A stretch of 23,833 bases of DNA from contig WOGZ01000428.1 of the NCBI GenBank assembly GCA_009733775.1, positions 1 through 23,833 on the forward strand, in the 5' to 3' direction. Made by a program: the position numbers and the translations under genes. The first letter of the stretch is position 1. Each line of letters starts with the position of its first letter. The DNA comes from Alectoria sarmentosa. Taxonomy: Eukaryota > Ascomycota > Lecanoromycetes > Lecanorales > Parmeliaceae. The notes under the pieces are model-generated. The model ran no database searches. It was given only the letters and a program-made list of their open reading frames with translations, and was not told where the DNA came from. Positions 8,653-18,900 of this stretch are shown here, piece by piece.

Positions 8653-9470
8653 ATTAAATTATTCGATTTAATGCTTTATTTTTTAAAATAATATATAATA
8701 CAAAAATTAAATTCGAAAAGATATTTAATTTATTTAATTTATCGAAAGTTTAATTATTTAAACGTTATAAAATATTATAGATTTTTATAATTTGAAATAA
8801 TTTAAATAACAATTTCAATTAATGTTTTAATGAGTTTATAATGTTATTTTTTAAAAATACGAACGATAATTATTAATTCTTTATCGTAAATATTGTATTT
8901 AAATTTCGTAAATAACATTTTTTTCGACAGAAATGCAATAGATTAAAAAATTTCATTTATTTCTTTTTACGATAATATAATAGTAATTATATAATTAAAT
9001 GCGTTTATTTTTAATTAAATTTTCAAATTTAAATCGAAATATGCGAATATAAGCGTAATAATAAAGATTATTTTAAATACTTTAAAAGTAGTTTATTTTA
9101 AATATTAGAAATTTAAAAGTAAATAAAGTTTTTATTTTTTTTAATCGAGTGAAATTTATGAAAGATATCGTTAAATCGAAATAATTTAAAAATAATTTTC
9201 GATAAAAGTTCGCGAATCTTAAAAAGATTTATACATTTTTAATACATTTAAGAGTTTTTTATTAAAATATAAGTTTCAATTTCTTAAAATTTATGTTTAC
9301 AATTTTAATAATAATAATTAATTTTAAATATTTAATTTTTATGATATAGAAATCGCATTTATTAATATTAAAATAAAAACTTATTTGTTTTTTCTTTTTT
9401 AATATCTTGTTTATATATTATATATATTTTTCTTTAAAGTTATTATAAATTAATATATCGTTTAAATAAA
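8653..9470 (-). pseudogene. Element C: RT end, connection and RNase H, eroded
   Basis: Reading leftwards on the minus strand, the RT active-site motif YLNDILIY lies at 9457-9468, with Asn in place of the first catalytic Asp. It is followed by the thumb/connection layout (a CEF-like start near 9340 and a DSRTFIENY stretch near 9210). RNase H remains follow at about 8660-9010: INAFNYI, where the family has a catalytic T-D-A-S-D-Y, then LSKKM and YDKELIIIVR. Stops lie where Gln or Trp is usual. The product would have been part of the pol polyprotein, copying RNA to DNA in cytoplasmic particles. It is dead. The 888-bp insertion cuts it at 8652. Confidence 0.8.
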
Positions 9471-10060
9471 TAATATAAAACACGCTTAAACTATTTTTTA
9501 AAAATGTTAATAATAAATATTTGAAACGTGGTTAACGCATTGTATAATTCGAAAAGCATTATTATATATTCGTATAAATTATATTTAATTAAAAAAACGA
9601 TTTTCTTTTCGTAATTTTTTTTTATTTTAATTTTGTTAAAGATAATTATAATGTCGAATTTATTATATATATTTATAGCGTATAACTTTGCGAATATTTT
9701 CTTAATTAATAATAAAATATTACGATTAAAAATAGTAAATGCGTTAAAAGTTTTATAATTAACATATGTGCAAAATGCTTTATTAGATTTTTCAACGATC
9801 AAAATAAAAACAATATATAAAAATGTACTCGATTTAATATATTTTTTTAGCATTTTATCGATATATTTTTTGATAATAAATATTCAACTTTTGAATATAT
9901 CGTATACTCGCTTAATAAAGAAATTAATTTTCTTTTTTATATATATTTTATAATCAATAAAACGATATAAAAAAAAATTATTCGCTTCGACGAAATCTTA
10001 TATTTTTAATCATTTATAATAAATTAAAAAATTTTATTTTCGTAACTGTTTTAAATTGAG
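9471..10060 (-). pseudogene. Element C: reverse transcriptase fingers/palm, eroded
   Basis: A minus-strand frame open for 120 codons (9853-9491) shows successive RT landmarks of Ty3/gypsy elements: VEKSNKAF (family: VxKKxGxxR), YVNYKTFNAFTI (xVDYRALNxxT), then INIYNKFDIII, where the family has the first catalytic Asp in IYTKLDL, and IMLFELYNALTTFQ (VMPFGLxNAPxTFQ). Upstream, to about 10,060, the pre-RT linker and the K(K/R)YI stretch are visible across stops. Substitutions are those expected from G-to-A and C-to-T. The frame's length is chance survival; it lacks a sensible start. Confidence 0.85.
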
Positions 10061-10547
10061 AGATTTCTTTTTGAATTTGTTAAAAAACTTTTTATAATCG
10101 TTTACAATAATGAAGATAACGTGAATAATGAATTTTTTCGTTTAATTATCGTTTCGAATTTTAAATAGTTACTCGAAATCTTGAAATTATATAATTACAA
10201 TTTGATTTTTTAATTTTTCTTTTATCATTTTTATAAAAGTACAAACGAAGATTTTAATATTATTATGCTTTTTAATATTAATCATCTTTTTTTAAACAGA
10301 TAATTAATAATTATAAATAATAATTAATTTATTGTATAACAAGTAATTAAATATAAAATAATTAAAATAAAATGTTATAAATCTCGATTTGAAAAATACA
10401 TTAAAATTATATTATTTTAATTATAACATTTCGAGAATAATATCGAATTATTTTAATGTGATAATGAAATATTATAGTTTTTTTATATAACTTTTTAATG
10501 TTAATATAAATAACGTTATATGCGTAATATTGAAAACTAGTTTATTA
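10061..10547 (-). pseudogene. Element C: aspartic protease C-terminal part, eroded
   Basis: On the minus strand between about 10,500 and 10,380 the frame gives ITHITLFILTL, then YFIITLK and FDIILEML. This matches the second half of retroviral-type proteases in fungal gypsy elements (the 'ITH...L.L' strand and the 'DIILGxxWL' motif). The part upstream lies beyond the inserted element A, at 17,490 and higher, and the frame joins when A and one TATTA copy are removed. Confidence 0.7.
10543..10547. repeat. Target site duplication TATTA, left
   Basis: Identical to the five bases after the right LTR of element A (17485-17489). Confidence 0.75.
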
Positions 10548-10751
10548 TGTTACGAGCGTACTCTATATTTTTAATAGAGTTGACTTTTCTTTAATATCAC
10601 ATTTCTTTAACACTATTCGATTAAGCTTAACGTGATTTGATAAAGACATTTATTTTTATATAAATGTCTTCTTTTTATGTATATACTTTCTTTTTACTTA
10701 ATTGTCTTATTTAATACATTTATATAATATGACTTTATGTTGATTTTAATA
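10548..10751 (+). repeat. 5' LTR of element A (204 bp)
   Basis: Starts TGTTACGAGCGTA and ends AATA (CA mutated to TA). It aligns without gaps to 17281-17484, with about 25 differences, all transitions by hand count. The shared LTR core is at about 10615-10640. Confidence 0.9.
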
Positions 10752-11840
10752 TTACAATTAAGTTATCTCATTTATTTCATTCGTATCAATTGACGAATTT
10801 AAAAAATCGTATTAATAGAGGCTTTATCAAGACATAAGAATTATTGAAATATCGTATTCTTAAGTTAAATTACTTACGATAATTGAAATTTAAATAGCTC
10901 GCATTAAGATAACGATTCGCCTTATCAACAATAACGAGTATAAAAAAAATATTAAAACATTCGTTTAATTAGCGAATCGAAAGAAATAATCACATATCAC
11001 TTTCATATAACTTAAATTAAGATAACATTAATTATATTATTCGAAAAACCATTATCAAAGATACTTAAATCTTTCACGATATCATTATCGAATAAAAAAT
11101 CACGATTTTATAACCTTTTAAAGTTTTTCTTCTTCATTTCGCATTATCAAATTTTCTTATATAAAATCGACGACGACATAATAAATATTTTTTGCATAAA
11201 TAACGAAACTGAAAGGATGTCATTTAATTAACACATTGTTTTCATAAAAGTTTAATAAGTGAATAAACGATTAAATAGCACCCTTTATTGTTTTTTATAT
11301 GTTAAAATCAAATTTCTTTATTATACGAAAATCATTAAACACATTAAATGAGAAGTGTTAGCATTTTTCTTTATCACAATACTTTTTAATATTATATCTT
11401 TCGAAATACTTAAACTCTTCTCCTTTTTTTTCTCTTTTATTTTTTTTCTTATCGATAATCTTTATTAAAATGAAAAACATAAATCACATTTAAGATCTTT
11501 TAAACAAAACCAAATCACGTTATATTTCAATTATATTTAAAGATTTTAAAGACCTCTTTGAGCATTATGAATCAAATTTATAATACATTTTTATTAATAA
11601 GCAACTACTACATTGAACGAAAGTTATATTTACGAAATTTTTTAATATGCTAAATCAATTTCGTTTTAAATGAGACGATTTTCGCGAATTTTTATCTCGT
11701 TTTCATAAGATTATTATTAACAAAGACGAGATTATGAGTTTTTTACATTAATCGAAACAAATGACTCAATAATCGAATAATATCGCTTATAATTAACAAA
11801 AGCAAATAACATAATTATAACGAAAAATTAATATAATAAA
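10752..11840 (+). other. 5' leader and N-terminal gag region of element A
   Basis: Downstream of the LTR. No convincing tRNA primer-binding sequence was seen right after 10751, and no intact frame. The start of gag could not be fixed; recognisable gag sequence begins only near 12,100. Confidence 0.5.
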
Positions 11841-12681
11841 ACTTTAATTATTAAAAAAGAATTTAAAAGAGGATTTAAAGAACGAATTTCTTTATAATAA
11901 ATTCAAAAATCGATTTATATCGAAGAAGAATAAATCTTTTAAATTATTTAACTCTTTTATTTTTATAAATAAAAAGAGTCTTATATGAAACGATTAATCT
12001 TTCAAAATAAATCACAAACTCATTATCAATCATGATTAATATTTTACTATTGAATTCAAGTTAACTTATATCATTTTTAAATTAAAAGAAAAAGTTTCAA
12101 AATAGATCATAAAACGTCGATTAAAAAATTATCCGAATTTATATCAATTTTATAAAGAGATTATAAATGATTTGATCGATATTTATGAGAACTTTGATTG
12201 ATAAAATAATGTTAAACGACAATATGACTCTCTTCAGCAAGGTATCATATCTTTTATAAAGTTTTACGTCGATTTTATTCGATTTGATCAGATTATCGAT
12301 AAAGATAAAAACAATATGATATAACATTTATGTTTGAAGATTCATAAAGATTTACGAAAGAATTGAGACGTATATGAAGGTTTTAACGAGTTAATATTTA
12401 TTAAAAAGTATTTATGAAAATTGAACAACATTCAGCGTGTTAAATATGAAGAAAAGTTTAAAATATTCACATTTAAAACTATATTCTCAATAAGAAAATT
12501 AATTATTTTAATAACAACGAGAATTATTCGCATTATAATAATATTTATAAAACTTATTATATCGATTTCATTTATTAAATTTAAGGTCGAAGTTGATGTT
12601 AAAAAGTTTATATGTTATAATTGTAATCAAGCTGAACACATCAAATGTGATTGTTTTCAATCGAATAAAAAAGTTGTCTGA
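11841..12681 (+). pseudogene. Element A: gag with CCHC zinc knuckle, eroded
   Basis: Plus-strand remains include DLIDIYENFD, then a QYDSLQQG stretch followed by FIKFYVDFIRF, the capsid signature of Retrotrans_gag (xxL.QG...FxxFxxxFxRL), at about 12,160-12,300. An open stretch at 12421-12681 ends in CYNCNQAEHIKCDC (about 12,614-12,655), a complete C-x2-C-x4-H-x4-C zinc knuckle that would bind packaged RNA. TGA and TAA codons interrupt the capsid part, mostly where Trp or Gln is expected. The knuckle residues have survived, which is unusual in this block. Confidence 0.8.
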
Positions 12682-12689
12682 GTGCATGC

Positions 12690-13290
12690 TATGAAAATGA
12701 ATAATGATAATAATGATTTAAAAGATTCTTCGAATGATTCGAAAAAAGATTAACCTTTTTTAAAATCACGATAAGAGATAATACGAACGTGTGTTTATCG
12801 AATATTTCAAATGATTCTTTAGCACGACGTTCCTTTCGAGTGACAATTACGTTATTATCACAAAATCGACAAATAACACTTTCGAATTTTCTTATAAATT
12901 GCGAATGCATTAAAACTTATATCGTTATTAATGAAATCATTATATCTAAAATATATAAACGCTTATAAATTAAATCTTATTTTTTTTTAAGTCAAAATTA
13001 TTATGAAATTATGATGAACGATTGTTCGAATAATTTATTATTTATTGTCTTTTATTTATTTTGAATATACACGATTATAAAAAAGGATTTTATTTTATTT
13101 TTATCGCTTCGTTAAGATAACACGATTTAATTTTCAAAAAGTTATAAATGAATAAGCATGAAGTCGTATTCGATATATTAAAAAATAAGATGTTGTTTGT
13201 GTTTAAACGATGTGAATATGACGACAACAAGGCATCAGCACTTGAAGACTTATCGTTTTTATTAAAAACATCATCTGTTGTCATTGCTCT
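12690..13290 (+). pseudogene. Element A: aspartic protease region, eroded
   Basis: The best landmark is at about 13,118-13,260: HDLIF, then MNKHEVVFDILKNKMLF, then a RCEYDDNKAS stretch. This corresponds to the 'HDxIxGxPWMxKHxVxxD' end of the retroviral-type protease and the linker to RT in fungal gypsy elements. The catalytic DSG triplet itself could not be located among the stops. A minus-strand open frame overlaps this stretch but is a shadow. Confidence 0.6.
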
Positions 13291-14300
13291 TTTCTTTAAC
13301 AATAAATGAAATTTACGATATTTTTAATAAACCTTTCGAGATTATATCACAATTGCAACGAGATAATCGAATATTAATCAATAAATCATATTTATGCGAC
13401 TTCGAAATTAAATATAAAAAATGTTGTGAATTATACATATCGAAGAACGCTCAAATCAATAATGCTGAGATTTTCATTTTCCAAAAGGTTTTTAATAAAC
13501 TCTCTGTGAATTATCATGATTACGCAAATGTTTTTGATAAATTATAAGCGAACATATTATTTTCATATCATTTTTATAATTACAAATTGAAATTCGCTGA
13601 GAGAGTAGACAAAAATGCATTATTTAAAAATCGAATTTATTTATTATTAAACCACAAACTCGAACAAGTCAAGAAATATCTGAATAAACATTTAAAAAAA
13701 GAATTTATCGTATTTAATTATGCTTTATTCGCCTCATTTGTTTTATTTATTAAAAAATCAAATGAAGGTTTACGATTTTATAAGAATTATCAAAAGCTGA
13801 ACGCTATTATCAAAAGAAATCGATATTTTATTTCATTAATAAATGAAATTTTAATAAAAATATAAAATTGTAAATATTTTACACGATTTGATATTATCGT
13901 TATTTTTAATAAATTTCGAATGCATTTAAATAACGAAAACTTTATTACATTTATCACATTTTTTAAAATATATAAATATCGAATATTCTCATTTGAATTG
14001 ATAAATAATTTTGTTATTTATTAGCAATATATGAATGACATTTTTTTTAAATATTTAAATAACTTTTATCAAGCGTATTTGAATAATATTTTTATTTATA
14101 ACAAAATTAAAAAGAAATACGTTTAATATATTCGATTAATTCTTTAAAAGTTACGAGAGATTGATTTATAAATGAATATTCTCAAATGCGAATTTTATAT
14201 ATAAGAGATCAAATTTTGAGGTTTATTAATATTTATTAATATTTATCGATGAATTATAAATAAATTCGATTAAGATATAAATCGTCGTCGATTAAATATA
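13291..14300 (+). pseudogene. Element A: reverse transcriptase, eroded
   Basis: Two surviving open stretches (13278-13547 and 13587-13865) give NYHDYANVFDKL (pre-RT linker), LEQVKKYLNKHLKKEFIV, ALFASFVLFIKKSNEGLRFY and YQKLNAIIKRNRY, then LINEIL. These are the ordered fingers motifs of gypsy RT. Past a stop come CKYFTRFDIIVIFNKFRM (the first catalytic Asp is still present) and FELINNFVIY. The active site is YLNNIFIY at 14076-14099, where both catalytic Asp residues of YLDD read Asn, the direct result of G-to-A changes. Frame and spacing are otherwise kept for about 1 kb. Confidence 0.88.
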
Positions 14301-14910
14301 ATCTACGAATCTGAAGCAAATATAAATCTTTATCGACTTTTGTAATTTTTATAAAAAGTTTATAAAAGACTTCTCGAAGATAATTAAATCGATGATTCGT
14401 TTTATAAAAAAAGGTGTCATTTATGAATGATCACCCGTCTATTAAAAAACCTTTATTTAATTGAAAATCAACGTTACACAAGTTTCTACTTTGCGACATT
14501 TTGATAAATTCAAAAAAACAATTCTGGAAATGAATTTTTTTGATTATATCAATGAGGAAATATTATCACAATATGATAATAAGAAAATATTATATTCAAT
14601 GACCTTCTATAATAAAAACCTAACTTCGATCGAATACAATTATTAAATTTACGATAAAAAATTACTCGTTATTATTTGATGTTTAAAACATTAATAATTT
14701 AAATTAAAATATATTAACATTTCGATTAAGATATTCACGAATTATAAAGATTTTATATATTTTATTAAGAGACGTAATTTAAGTCGTTATCAAATTAAAT
14801 ATTTCGATATGTTATTCGAATATAACATCAAAATCATTTATCGTTTAAAATCATAAAATCTTAAAATTAATATTTTTATTTAAATGATTGAATGTAAATT
14901 TATCGATCTT
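14301..14910 (+). pseudogene. Element A: RNase H, eroded
   Basis: An open stretch at 14461-14646 reads LRHFDKFKKTILEMNFFDYIN, then ILSQYDNKKILYSMTFYNKNLT and IEYNY. This is the start of the gypsy RNase H fold (ILxTDASDYxxGxxLSQ...HPVAFxSKxLxxxExNY), with the first catalytic Asp changed to Asn. Past a stop, YDKKLLVII, KIFTNYKDFIYF and a Leu/Arg-rich end continue to about 14,870. Stops coincide with expected Trp/Gln. The unit would have removed the RNA template during replication. Confidence 0.82.
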
Positions 14911-15039
14911 ATAAATAAATGATTCAAATAACAACATTAAATCATTTTTATATCAAATCATTTAAATCTCGATAATATCAAATTCGAAATTAATGTTATT
15001 AATAACCTTTTCTTTTATAAAGTGTCTAAAGCGAATAAG

Positions 15040-15801
15040 ATTAATAATAAATGCAATAAAATACGCGAGGCAATTATTAATGATAAAAAGAAATTAAGAA
15101 GTATTATATTCAATAAATGCATTATCGCAAACGATATTCTTTATCACAAAGATCGTTTATGAGTATTTGAATCAATATACATCGTTATTATTCAAGAAAT
15201 ACACGATCAATTTGCATATAACCATTCAAAAATCGTTTATACATATAAATTATTCAAGCGAGAATATTATTAAAGGAATATGAGGATAATAATCGTTATA
15301 TATATCAACAATTATTACATTTGCAAAAGAATCAAAGCTTTTAAACATCGTGAACATAATTTATTATAATTATTCTTAATTTCATAAAAACGTTAACAAG
15401 ACATTTTTATAAACTTCATCGTCGATTTATTATTATCAAAAGATTATAACGTTATATAAATCATAATTAATCGTTTAATTAAAAAGCGTTATTACGTATT
15501 ATATATAACGAAAGATAATAACATATTTATTAAAAACATTATTGAAATGCTTATCAAAAAAGTTTTTCGTATATACGAATTATTAATATTAATAATGTTC
15601 GATCGAGGTTCACAATTTGTTATTATAATATAAAAATCTTTTTGCAAAAAACTCGATATTTAAATTAAATTATTTACGATCTTTTATTTTAAAATAAATA
15701 AATAAACGAAACGAAATAATTAAAATTTAAAACGTTATTTGCGAATTTATTATAATTATATATAAAACGATTAAATTAATTAAATATTTATAATCGAATT
15801 T

Positions 15802-15862
<61 letters not shown>

Positions 15863-16356
15863 TTTTAATTATTATAAATATATCGCTCTTTTATGCGAAT
15901 AAAGAATTTCATTTTTATATAAATTTTAATTTTAATATTATTAATTACGTTATTATTCGAAAACGTTTTAATATTATAAAAGTAAAAAATATTATCGATT
16001 ATATATTAAACGTTTTCGTTTATACACGCGATAACTTGAATAAAATACAATTTGCGATAATCGAACAAATTAATCGTTATAAAAAAGATATAACGTTTAA
16101 AAAAGACGATCTCGTCTTTTTTAACAATAAAAACATCGTTATTAATAAATCATTTAAGAAATTAAACGATAAAATGTTTAGTTCATTTAAAGTTATATTC
16201 ATTATCGATTTTTTTTATAAATTGAAATTATTTAAGATCATAAAAATTTATAACGTCTTTCATCTTAAACTTTTAAATCTCGTTGTTATCAATTTATTAT
16301 CTAATCAAAAAAACTCATTTCTTAAAATTATCATCGTCAAAAATAAAGAGAAATGA
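15040..16356 (+). pseudogene. Element A: integrase, eroded
   Basis: The zinc-binding N-terminus is recognisable at about 15,118-15,340 (ILYHKDRL, EIHDQFAYNHSKI, YKLFKREYY, then YYICKRIK, where the first Cys of the final CxxC reads Tyr). In the core, the first catalytic Asp is Asn (15412-15414), while the second remains in DRGSQF at 15601. An (AAT/TAA) microsatellite interrupts at about 15,804-15,860. A surviving open frame, 16036-16356, holds the C-terminal part: INRYKKDITFKKDDLVFF, a KKLNDKMFSSFKVIF strand and IIKIYNVFHLKLL, typical of the GPF/Y-like domain. It would insert the DNA copy into the genome. It is inactive. Confidence 0.87.
15804..15860 (+). repeat. (TAA)n microsatellite, about 19 units
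   Basis: An uninterrupted trinucleotide run inside the eroded integrase of element A. The matching place in the copy at 1-1012 (about 137-152) has only three or four units. The expansion keeps the length a multiple of three, but the gene was probably already dead. Confidence 0.9.
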
Positions 16357-16530
16357 ATAATCGAAGATATATTAAACTCAAAAAGATTATAAAATCGTTT
16401 TAAATATAAGATTAAATGAGAAAATGTTGATAAAGATCTCAACTGATATAACATTAACAAAAATGAATTCGATAATGCAAAAAATGTAATGAAAGACTTT
16501 TATAAAAGATATTTAAATAAGTTAAGATAG
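16345..16530 (+). pseudogene. Element A: chromodomain, eroded
   Basis: Continuing the integrase frame through TGA at 16354, the sequence reads IIEDILNSKR, FKYKIK, ENVDKDLN, YNINKNEFDNAKNVMKDFYKRY. The chromodomain layout (EWxVExIL...YxVKWxGYxxxxxxWxPxxNLxxAxxxLxxFxxRY) is clear. TGA or TAA occurs at conserved Trp positions, as expected from TGG-to-TGA. Chromodomains steer integration of chromoviruses into marked chromatin, which would suit an element found in a heterochromatin-like block. Confidence 0.8.
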
Positions 16531-17280
16531 AAAGATTAAACATTATTCGATTAAATTAATAATTGATTTATAAAAAGATCTCATCATTTATTTTTTCTCT
16601 TTTTTCTTTCTTTCTCACAATCATCGTTATTATAATGAGCGATGACGATTATATACAACTTTCAACTATTATGCGTACGTCTTCACGTTATTTTTTCAAA
16701 TCGATATTAATGATGACGACGTATCGATTTAAAGTTTAAATGAACACGCGACTCTCATTACTCACATTATAAACATCTTTTAAAGCCCCTTAACGTCGTC
16801 TTAAAACCTCGTTATCGTCATTGTTAATCTTATTCGATATCACATATATAATAATTCATAAAAAAAGATTATTTAGAACATTATCAAAACACATATAAAC
16901 TTTAAATAAGATTTAACGCCTGCGACTCGATTCGATTCGAAAAATCTTATTTAATTATATCGCTTAATTTTTACGATTCTTTCTTCGTTTAAAATATAAA
17001 ATATTAAATAACATTAAACACTTAAATGCTTTAACGACGATTATAACGTTAATTTTTCATCAAATCACATCATTTTTAAACGCTTAAAACGATAAAACAT
17101 TATAACATCGACGATGTTATAAACGAATTCTTTACGATATGTTATTATCGTTGTTATCGCCAGCTTTCTTTAATTAAGAATAATTATCAATTAAATGTTT
17201 TAAAGACACAAGACAAGTTATAAGCACACTTCTTCGATTTTTATAATATTAAAACATCGTTTTTTGAAAGAGAGAAATAA
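16531..17280 (+). other. 3' untranslated part of element A, with polypurine tract
   Basis: A CT-rich stretch (about 16,585-16,625) is shared with the copy at 860-900. No frame. Immediately before the 3' LTR lies GAAAGAGAGAAATAA (about 17,266-17,280), the probable polypurine tract. Confidence 0.65.
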
Positions 17281-17484
17281 TGTTACGAGCGTATTTTATA
17301 TTCTTAATAAAGCTGACTTTTTTTTAATATTATATTTCTTTAACATTACTCGATTGAGTTTAGCGTGATTTAATAAAGGCATTTATTTTTATATAAATGT
17401 CTTCTTTTTATGTATATACTTTTTTTTCACTTAGTTGTCTTATTCAATATACTTATATAATATAACTTTATATTAATTTTGATA
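17281..17484 (+). repeat. 3' LTR of element A (204 bp)
   Basis: Starts TGTTACGAGCGTA and ends GATA. Gapless alignment with the 5' LTR; only transitions were counted, in both directions, showing that each LTR was mutated independently after insertion. The shared core is at about 17348-17373. Confidence 0.9.
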
Positions 17485-17489
17485 TATTA
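17485..17489. repeat. Target site duplication TATTA, right
   Basis: Matches 10543-10547. Bounds the insertion of element A in element C. Confidence 0.75.
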
Positions 17490-17920
17490 TCGATTAAACG
17501 TAATTTGCAAAATCGAAATAAAGCGATTTTTGATAATTTATTCGCTTTAATAAAAAACGCATTCACGAAATTTAATGTTGATACTTTAATGTTCGAAAAA
17601 TTATCGACTTTAATAAACTCTTTCGTTATAATAATCTTTTTATAAAAATTCAATTATCGTTTATATTATAAAAAAGTTTTAATAATAATTACGTATAAAA
17701 ATAAGAAGACATTAATAAAAAAGAGATTTTCTTTTATCTTTTTAATCTTAATACGCATTTAAACTTTTAAGTTTTTAACGACGATTTAATTAAAGATATT
17801 TAGTTTTTCGAAAGTTTTAATGTTGAATAATTGATAATATTATTCTCGATATCGACGATTTTTAATATTACATTCATTTATTTTTTGTTTAAAAGATTTA
17901 CGTTTTTATAAAAAACATTA
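17490..17920 (-). pseudogene. Element C: gag/protease linker and protease start, eroded
   Basis: A minus-strand open stretch (17653-17468) reads KKIIITKEFIKVDNFSN, then a LYFDFANYV-like end in the neighbouring frame. By position this is the start of the protease, whose second half is at 10547-10380 across the inserted element. No catalytic DTG/DSG could be placed. Confidence 0.5.
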
Positions 17921-18900
17921 TCGTTAAAGAAATAATGATTTGTTTTTAAACATTTAAAACATTCACTCTTTTTTTAATTTTTATCGTTAAAAGATTGAAA
18001 ATATTTATATTTATATTTACGAGAATTAATAATATTTTCGTTTATAAACGTATTACGTTAATTAAAATCAAAAATAATAACTAATTTAAATTTTTTTTTG
18101 TTTTTGAATTCTTTTTTAACTTTTATTAAATTGTTAATAATTTTAAAATTTAAATTAAGTTTACGTATATATATTATCGCTTCGCGAAAAACAATAAACG
18201 TTTATCTCGAAATTTTATATTAAAAACGTATTAAGATTAAATTTATAAAATTAAATATATTAAAAAATTTAATAAATTATAATGAAAAAAAGATCGCATA
18301 AAAACGAGCATAAAAACTTTTAAAAAATTAACTTTTTTCAATTAATTTCATTTCGAATTTAAGATTATAAAGATTAATATAAGTTTTAATAATTTTATCG
18401 AAAATATTAAATATGTTATTAAGTTCGTAAATTATTTTATTAATTAAAATATATGAGTTTAAAACATTTTCATTCGCGCGTCTTTTAATTATATTATAAT
18501 AATCGCGAACATAATCGTTTTTTTTTTTCATTTAATAAAGAAAAGTTTTATATATTATCGAGATTTAATTTTTAAATGTTAACGTTAATTATTTAAAATG
18601 TCTCGATTTTTAATATTATAAAAGTTGTTTATATTATAATATTATTTATTTTATTTAATAATTTTAATTCGCAAAGTGATAATAATCGAAATAAATTAAC
18701 AAAATCTTTAAAAATAAAACGTAAACGAATAATTTTGATATAAATCTATTTTTAATTTTCTTTTTCGAGATCTTTTTCATCGAAATTTTCGAGACTTTAA
18801 AATTTTAAAAGTTTTTTTATTTTCAAAATTAATTTAAGCTTCTCATTTTTTTTTTTCAAGATTTCAAGATTTTCAATACGATATTTATTATATAAATTTC
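17921..18900 (-). pseudogene. Element C: gag with degenerate zinc knuckle, eroded
   Basis: A minus-strand open stretch of 67 codons (18531-18328) holds an ELNNIFNIFDKIIKTYINLYNLKF run, followed past a stop by FFKSFYARFYA. This fits the Retrotrans_gag capsid layout (acidic helix, then FxxFYxRF). Near 17,925-17,970 a CFKCLKTNH motif marks the zinc knuckle, but its fourth ligand is missing. A Glu/Lys-rich stretch upstream (about 18,780-18,900) may be a coiled coil. Gag of C differs from that of A, so the two are separate families. Confidence 0.65.

Larger units (their letters stand above)
10548..17484 (+). mobile_element. Complete Ty3/gypsy (chromovirus-type) element A, RIP-inactivated
   Basis: 6,937 bp bounded by two 204-bp LTRs and a 5-bp duplication, TATTA. 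Plus-strand order of remains: gag with zinc knuckle (to about 12,680), protease (about 12,780-13,280), RT (about 13,420-14,250), RNase H (about 14,461-14,900), integrase (about 15,100-16,340), chromodomain (about 16,345-16,530), untranslated stretch, polypurine tract, LTR. That order, with integrase after RNase H and a chromodomain at the end, is that of Ty3/gypsy chromoviruses. Catalytic Asp codons read as Asn and there are stops throughout, so it is not autonomous. It is inserted in opposite orientation within the protease region of element C. The fragment at 1-1012 is another copy of the family. Confidence 0.9.

Noticed and set aside
9768..9953. 61-codon plus-strand open frame
   Set aside because: Overlaps the minus-strand RT remains of element C and is low complexity.
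10752..10800. Primer-binding site after the 5' LTR of element A
   Set aside because: No TGG-type start or convincing tRNA 3'-end complement could be read. RIP may have altered it.
12139..12327. Minus-strand open frame within element A
   Set aside because: Shadow of the gag remains on the plus strand. The same holds for the minus-strand frames at 12689-12910 and 13090-13302.
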